64,000 bases of DNA, from the NCBI RefSeq assembly GCF_014646655.1, contig NZ_BMNR01000007.1, forward strand, positions 62,001 through 126,000, read 5' to 3'. The notes below the pieces were generated by a model that did not search any database, was not told where the DNA came from, and worked only from the letters and a program-made list of their open reading frames with translations. The stretch is from Yeosuana aromativorans. GTDB lineage: Bacteria > Bacteroidota > Bacteroidia > Flavobacteriales > Flavobacteriaceae. Position 1 is the stretch's first letter, and every line of letters starts with the position of its first letter. Shown here piece after piece: positions 61,133-64,000 of the stretch. The translations under genes were made by a program, and so were the position numbers.

Positions 61133-62062
61133 ATGAAAAAACATGTCATTATTGCCATGATGATTTTCTCAGTCGTCATGTATTCCCAAAAGAAAAAAAA
61201 CGGAACCATTTACAGCGAACATCCAGCTATTGGAGTTGTTGAAGCCATGCAACAAGCATTTGTTAAAGGCGATACCATTGCACTTGCAGGTTATCTAGCC
61301 GATGATTTTAGAGCATTTAATGGAGAAAACTCCAACCCAGATGCAAAAGGACAATCTAAATCAGACTTTTTGAAGGCTTCCGATTTTTGGAGTAAAAATG
61401 TAGCTTACTTAAGCATTTCCAGAACTAATGGAGCGTATCCTGATGCTTTGGAATATGATAAAAGTGGTACTTGGGTACAAACATGGGACAACCTAAGAGG
61501 CGTTCATGAAAAAACAGGTGTGAAAATCGATATGCCTATTCATAGGCTATTTGTTGTAGATAAAAACAACAAAATTAAAACCATGATTACTTATGATGAT
61601 AGTGCCATTTGGGCTAATCTAAGACAAAGTTTTGTACCAAGAACCAACGGTACCATATACAATCATCATGATAATATTAATAAAGTACTTAGAATGATGG
61701 CTGCTTTAGAACATAGTGATGTTGATAAAGCCTTCAGTTTCTTTACTGATGATGCCAGGTTTACTAATTTAGATATGGCGGATGGCGATTTCCATACAGT
61801 TGCTCAAGAAAAAGAAAGCTTTTCAAATATGTTAAAAGACTGGACTATTGAAAGTATAGATGTACGTGGTTATCCAGATTATTTGGAATATGAATTAGGA
61901 GGAGCCAAGGTTGTTCAATCATGGTGGGTGGCTAGGATGACCAGAAAATCTGATGGTAAAAAAGTAAAATTGCCAATTATGCTTGTTCATGATTTTAATG
62001 ATGATGGTATGATAACCAGAGAAGCAGGTTATTATACTACGCAAGCAATGGCGGCTAAATAA
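61133..62062 (+). CDS. Secreted protein with two NTF2-like domains
   Basis: This 309-residue protein has a signal peptide (1-19, VVMYSQ). Two SnoaL/NTF2-like repeats follow: the first (about 28-165) has VEAMQQAFVKGDTIALAGYLADDFRAF, and the second (about 178-305) has VLRMMAALEHSDVDKAFSFFTDDARFTN. Both repeats share the helix-then-strand order of the fold. Function unknown; probably periplasmic or exported. A terminator is shared with the convergent DUF1572 gene. Confidence 0.8.
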   Translation: MKKHVIIAMMIFSVVMYSQKKKNGTIYSEHPAIGVVEAMQQAFVKGDTIALAGYLADDFRAFNGENSNPDAKGQSKSDFLKASDFWSKNVAYLSISRTNGAYPDALEYDKSGTWVQTWDNLRGVHEKTGVKIDMPIHRLFVVDKNNKIKTMITYDDSAIWANLRQSFVPRTNGTIYNHHDNINKVLRMMAALEHSDVDKAFSFFTDDARFTNLDMADGDFHTVAQEKESFSNMLKDWTIESIDVRGYPDYLEYELGGAKVVQSWWVARMTRKSDGKKVKLPIMLVHDFNDDGMITREAGYYTTQAMAAK

Positions 62063-62082
62063 AAATGTAGATTGCTTAATAA

Positions 62083-62121
62083 AAAAGAGCCTCTGTTTAA
62101 TTTGTGGAGGCTCTTTTGTTT
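62083..62121. terminator. Bidirectional terminator after the NTF2-fold gene
   Basis: The stem AAAAGAGCCTC (62083-62093) / GAGGCTCTTTT (62107-62117) with a 13-base loop, T run on both strands. Confidence 0.8.
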
Positions 62122-62676
62122 TTATACATCATCAGTAAAATGTTTTCTCTCTTTGTCTTTGCTAAATTTGTCCTTGTTATATTTTGAAGAATTTCCTTTT
62201 GGAATAGAAAGGGATTGCCATTGTTCGCCTTTTAAAAGTTTTCCAATAAAAACAATCTGGCCAACATGATAGGCATAATGGCACAGTTGCCTGTTAATGG
62301 CTTCAGTAACCGTATGGCCTTGATTTCTGATATAGATAATACGCTCTAGATCATTATCATTTAATGATCCTATTGCTTCAAACAGACAGTTCCAACCTTT
62401 GTTCCAGTTTGTAATAATGTCATCTTTTGAGTGGAATGTGTCGACAAACTCCATGTCCCGTTGCCGCCAAGTTTTTTCACCGTCTTCAGTTAGAAAACCG
62501 GTCCATCTGCTTAACATATTTCCAACCAAATGCTTAACTATGATAGCAATGGAATTGGAGTCTTGCACAAATTCTTTTTGCAACTCATCAAACTGTAATT
62601 GTTCAAAAGTTTTATCGCCCAAACTTTTGTAGTATTCAAATTGTTTGATGGCACTAACTAAATAATTGTTATTCAT
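62122..62676 (-). CDS. DUF1572 (DinB-like) family protein
   Basis: This 184-residue four-helix protein has SIAIIVKHLVGNMLSRWTGFLTEDGEK and the closing NRQLCHYAYHVGQIVFIGKLLKG, which carry histidines of the DinB-type metal site. GEQWQSLSIPKGNS is the usual DUF1572 end. Its start overlaps the stop of the msrB gene by eight bases, so it is in the same operon. Substrate unknown. Confidence 0.85.
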   Translation of the reverse strand: MNNNYLVSAIKQFEYYKSLGDKTFEQLQFDELQKEFVQDSNSIAIIVKHLVGNMLSRWTGFLTEDGEKTWRQRDMEFVDTFHSKDDIITNWNKGWNCLFEAIGSLNDNDLERIIYIRNQGHTVTEAINRQLCHYAYHVGQIVFIGKLLKGEQWQSLSIPKGNSSKYNKDKFSKDKERKHFTDDV

Positions 62677-63067
62677 CTTTATTAAAGTCTATGCTCAGTG
62701 AATTAACACAATAACGTGTTCCAGTTTCAGTTGGGCCGTCATTAAATACATGCCCTAAGTGGCCGCCACAGTTTGAACAAACAATTTCGGTTCTAACCAT
62801 CCCATGTGATTTGTCTAAAACGTACTTAACCGTTCCCTTTATCGATTTATCAAAACTAGGCCAACCGCAATGTGCATCAAACTTGCTGTCACTTTCAAAT
62901 AAGGGTTGGTGGCAACCGGCACAGACATAGGTGCCATTTTCAAAATGAAGATTGTATTTTCCAGTGTGGGGGCGTTCCGTGCCTTTTTGTCTTAGAACCC
63001 AATATTGTTCATCAGACAGTTGCTCTTTCCACTCGTCTACAGTTTTTTCTATTTTAAAATCACTCAT
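62669..63067 (-). CDS. msrB: Peptide-methionine (R)-S-oxide reductase
   Basis: This 132-residue cytoplasmic MsrB has zinc cysteines C49, C52, C97 and C100, catalytic C120 in RYCVNS, and the recycling cysteine C67 in HCGWPSFD. It reduces R-methionine sulfoxide in proteins. It overlaps the exported MsrB gene by four bases (ATGA) and precedes DUF1572, so these three form an operon. Confidence 0.95.
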   Translation of the reverse strand: MSDFKIEKTVDEWKEQLSDEQYWVLRQKGTERPHTGKYNLHFENGTYVCAGCHQPLFESDSKFDAHCGWPSFDKSIKGTVKYVLDKSHGMVRTEIVCSNCGGHLGHVFNDGPTETGTRYCVNSLSIDFNKDE

Positions 63068-63540
63068 TTCTTTGGTATAAATTTTAAGGCAGCACCATCA
63101 ATGCAATGTCGCAACCCCGTTGTGTTTTTAGGTCCGTCGTTAAAAACATGCCCAAGGTGTCCACCACAAACAGCACAATGTTCTTCTCTTCCATACATTT
63201 CAGAACCTTTTGAAAAGGTCACGTTTCCTTTTATTTCTTGATCAAAACTGGGCCATCCGGAGCCAGAATCATATTTGTGTTCGCTTTTAAACAAAGGCGT
63301 ATCACAACCAGCGCAAACATAAATGCCTTCAGCATAATTTTTGTTCAAAGGGCTTGAAAACCGAGGCTCTGTTCCATTTTCCCTTAGAACATAAAAGGCC
63401 ATGGGTGACAATTCTGCCTTCCATTCAGCTTCTGTTTTTGTAACAGCGAATTCCTTGGATTGTTTTTGGTCTTTTTTTTGAGCGTTGCTATTGCAGCTAA
63501 AACAAGAAATTAACACGATTAAAATTACTAACTTTTTCAT
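63064..63540 (-). CDS. Exported MsrB-like protein lacking the usual recycling cysteine
   Basis: From ATG 63540 the product is 158 residues, with a signal peptide containing SCFSCNSNAQ. It is probably a lipoprotein or exported. The MsrB domain is complete in zinc cysteines C76, C79, C122 and C125 and catalytic C146 (RHCIDG). Where the cytoplasmic paralogue has HCGWPSF, this one has GSGWPSF, so the resolving cysteine is a serine. It may be recycled by an outside reductant instead. An upstream extension to 63579 is open but adds residues before the signal peptide. Confidence 0.88.
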   Translation of the reverse strand: MKKLVILIVLISCFSCNSNAQKKDQKQSKEFAVTKTEAEWKAELSPMAFYVLRENGTEPRFSSPLNKNYAEGIYVCAGCDTPLFKSEHKYDSGSGWPSFDQEIKGNVTFSKGSEMYGREEHCAVCGGHLGHVFNDGPKNTTGLRHCIDGAALKFIPKK

Positions 63541-63681
63541 TTTATAGGATTTTTCTAAATAAGTCGAAAGCAATCTCAAAACATAACATTTAAAAAGATT
63601 AAATTATAAAAAATAAAAATGAAATTGTGTAAAAAAATTACGGTTCGATTTTTGTAATTTTATAAAAAATAAATTTGAAAA

Positions 63682-64000
63682 ATGATGAAATCGAAAAATG
63701 TAATTATAACAGTAATCACAACATTGGTTTTTTTGTCATGTGCAACCAATCCGTTCACAGGAAAGCAAACCATGGCATTAGTACCAAATTCACAATTATT
63801 TCCAACGGCATTTCAACAATATGACCAATTTCTTTCAGAAAACAAGGTAATTAAAGGAACTGCAGATGCAGAAATGGTGAAGCGTGTTGGACAGAAAATT
63901 GCCGTTGCTGCAGAACGCTGGCTCAATGCCAATGGGCATGTAGGCTATTTAAACGATTATAAATGGGAATACAATTTAGTTGATGATAAAGCCGTCAATG
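63682..64000 (+). CDS. M48 family metallopeptidase-like lipoprotein (partial)
   Basis: 106 residues are seen, starting MMKSKNVIITVITT. The signal peptide ends with LVFLSC, a good lipobox, then CATNPFTGKQTMALV. The region SQLFPTAFQQYDQFLSENKVI and VKRVGQKIAVAAERWL is typical of the N-terminal part of M48 (LoiP/YcaL-like) peptidases. The HExxH zinc site is beyond the window. It is likely an outer-membrane-associated quality-control protease. Confidence 0.8.
   Translation, partial: MMKSKNVIITVITTLVFLSCATNPFTGKQTMALVPNSQLFPTAFQQYDQFLSENKVIKGTADAEMVKRVGQKIAVAAERWLNANGHVGYLNDYKWEYNLVDDKAVN

Noticed and set aside
1-64000. tRNA, rRNA, prophage, insertion sequence or riboswitch
   Set aside because: None was recognised in the sequence, and no transposase or integrase other than XerD was seen.

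Overview
The window is chromosomal DNA from a member of the Flavobacteriaceae (Bacteroidota), probably marine. The reasons are low G+C, gliding genes gldF and gldG, a secreted protein with a type IX secretion sorting tail, and several families found mostly in this group (DUF6048, DUF6452, DUF6090, DUF4294, CCC-motif protein). Where promoters can be read they have the Bacteroidota form TTG/TTTG, about 17-22 bases, then TANNTTTG. No tRNA, rRNA, CRISPR array, prophage or complete insertion sequence was seen. Most of the window is ordinary core genome, with a few accessory patches.

Layout. 1-3000, minus strand: SAM hydrolase, small monooxygenase, gldF, an unknown two-helix protein and gldG (cut by the window edge). 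3183-5086: phoH and purC. 5090-7958: small membrane and secreted proteins and an acyltransferase. 8106-11895: acetyl-CoA synthetase, FAH hydrolase, zinc alcohol dehydrogenase and a lysine-rich micro-protein. 12051-16432: ABC exporter, DinB protein, Crp/Fnr regulator, YceI protein and a half-length helicase-like protein. 16429-19939: a three-subunit acyl-CoA (probably propionyl-CoA) carboxylase operon. 20049-22432: PrsW, NUDIX and M42 peptidase. 22639-27214: ABC ATPase plus a permease fused to an M1 peptidase. 27314-31000: DUF4294, hemolysin III, GNAT, DUF4268, ZIP and a methyltransferase.

31050-33896 is the main accessory-looking patch. Two palindromic REP-like elements in opposite orientation flank an RNA methyltransferase gene whose 3' end is repeated in decayed form downstream. 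An orphan membrane gene and a small zinc-ribbon gene follow. 33915-47189 holds a thioesterase, acyltransferase, two endonuclease/exonuclease/phosphatase-fold proteins, two tandem universal stress proteins, the rlmD-DUF6452-DUF6048 operon, ornithine aminotransferase, an Smr protein and a cysteine desulfurase. 47275-51435 holds a TonB-dependent receptor and an M23 peptidase.

51659-54051 is a cell-division and RNA locus: a coiled-coil protein, zapA, a 6S-type RNA and RNase Y. 54097-58183 holds xerD, three tandem small outer-membrane barrel genes with near-copied leaders and terminators, aroQ, and a barrel gene broken by an in-frame TGA. 58252-64000 holds dihydrolipoyl dehydrogenase, an NDH-2-like oxidoreductase, an NTF2-fold protein, DUF1572, two MsrB proteins and the start of an M48 peptidase.

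I did not find a clear new multi-gene defence or biosynthetic system. The strongest leads are a perfect 22-bp FNR-like palindrome between a Crp/Fnr regulator and yceI, the inverted REP-like pair with repeated gene ends, the gene inserted inside gldFG, and the half-helicase.
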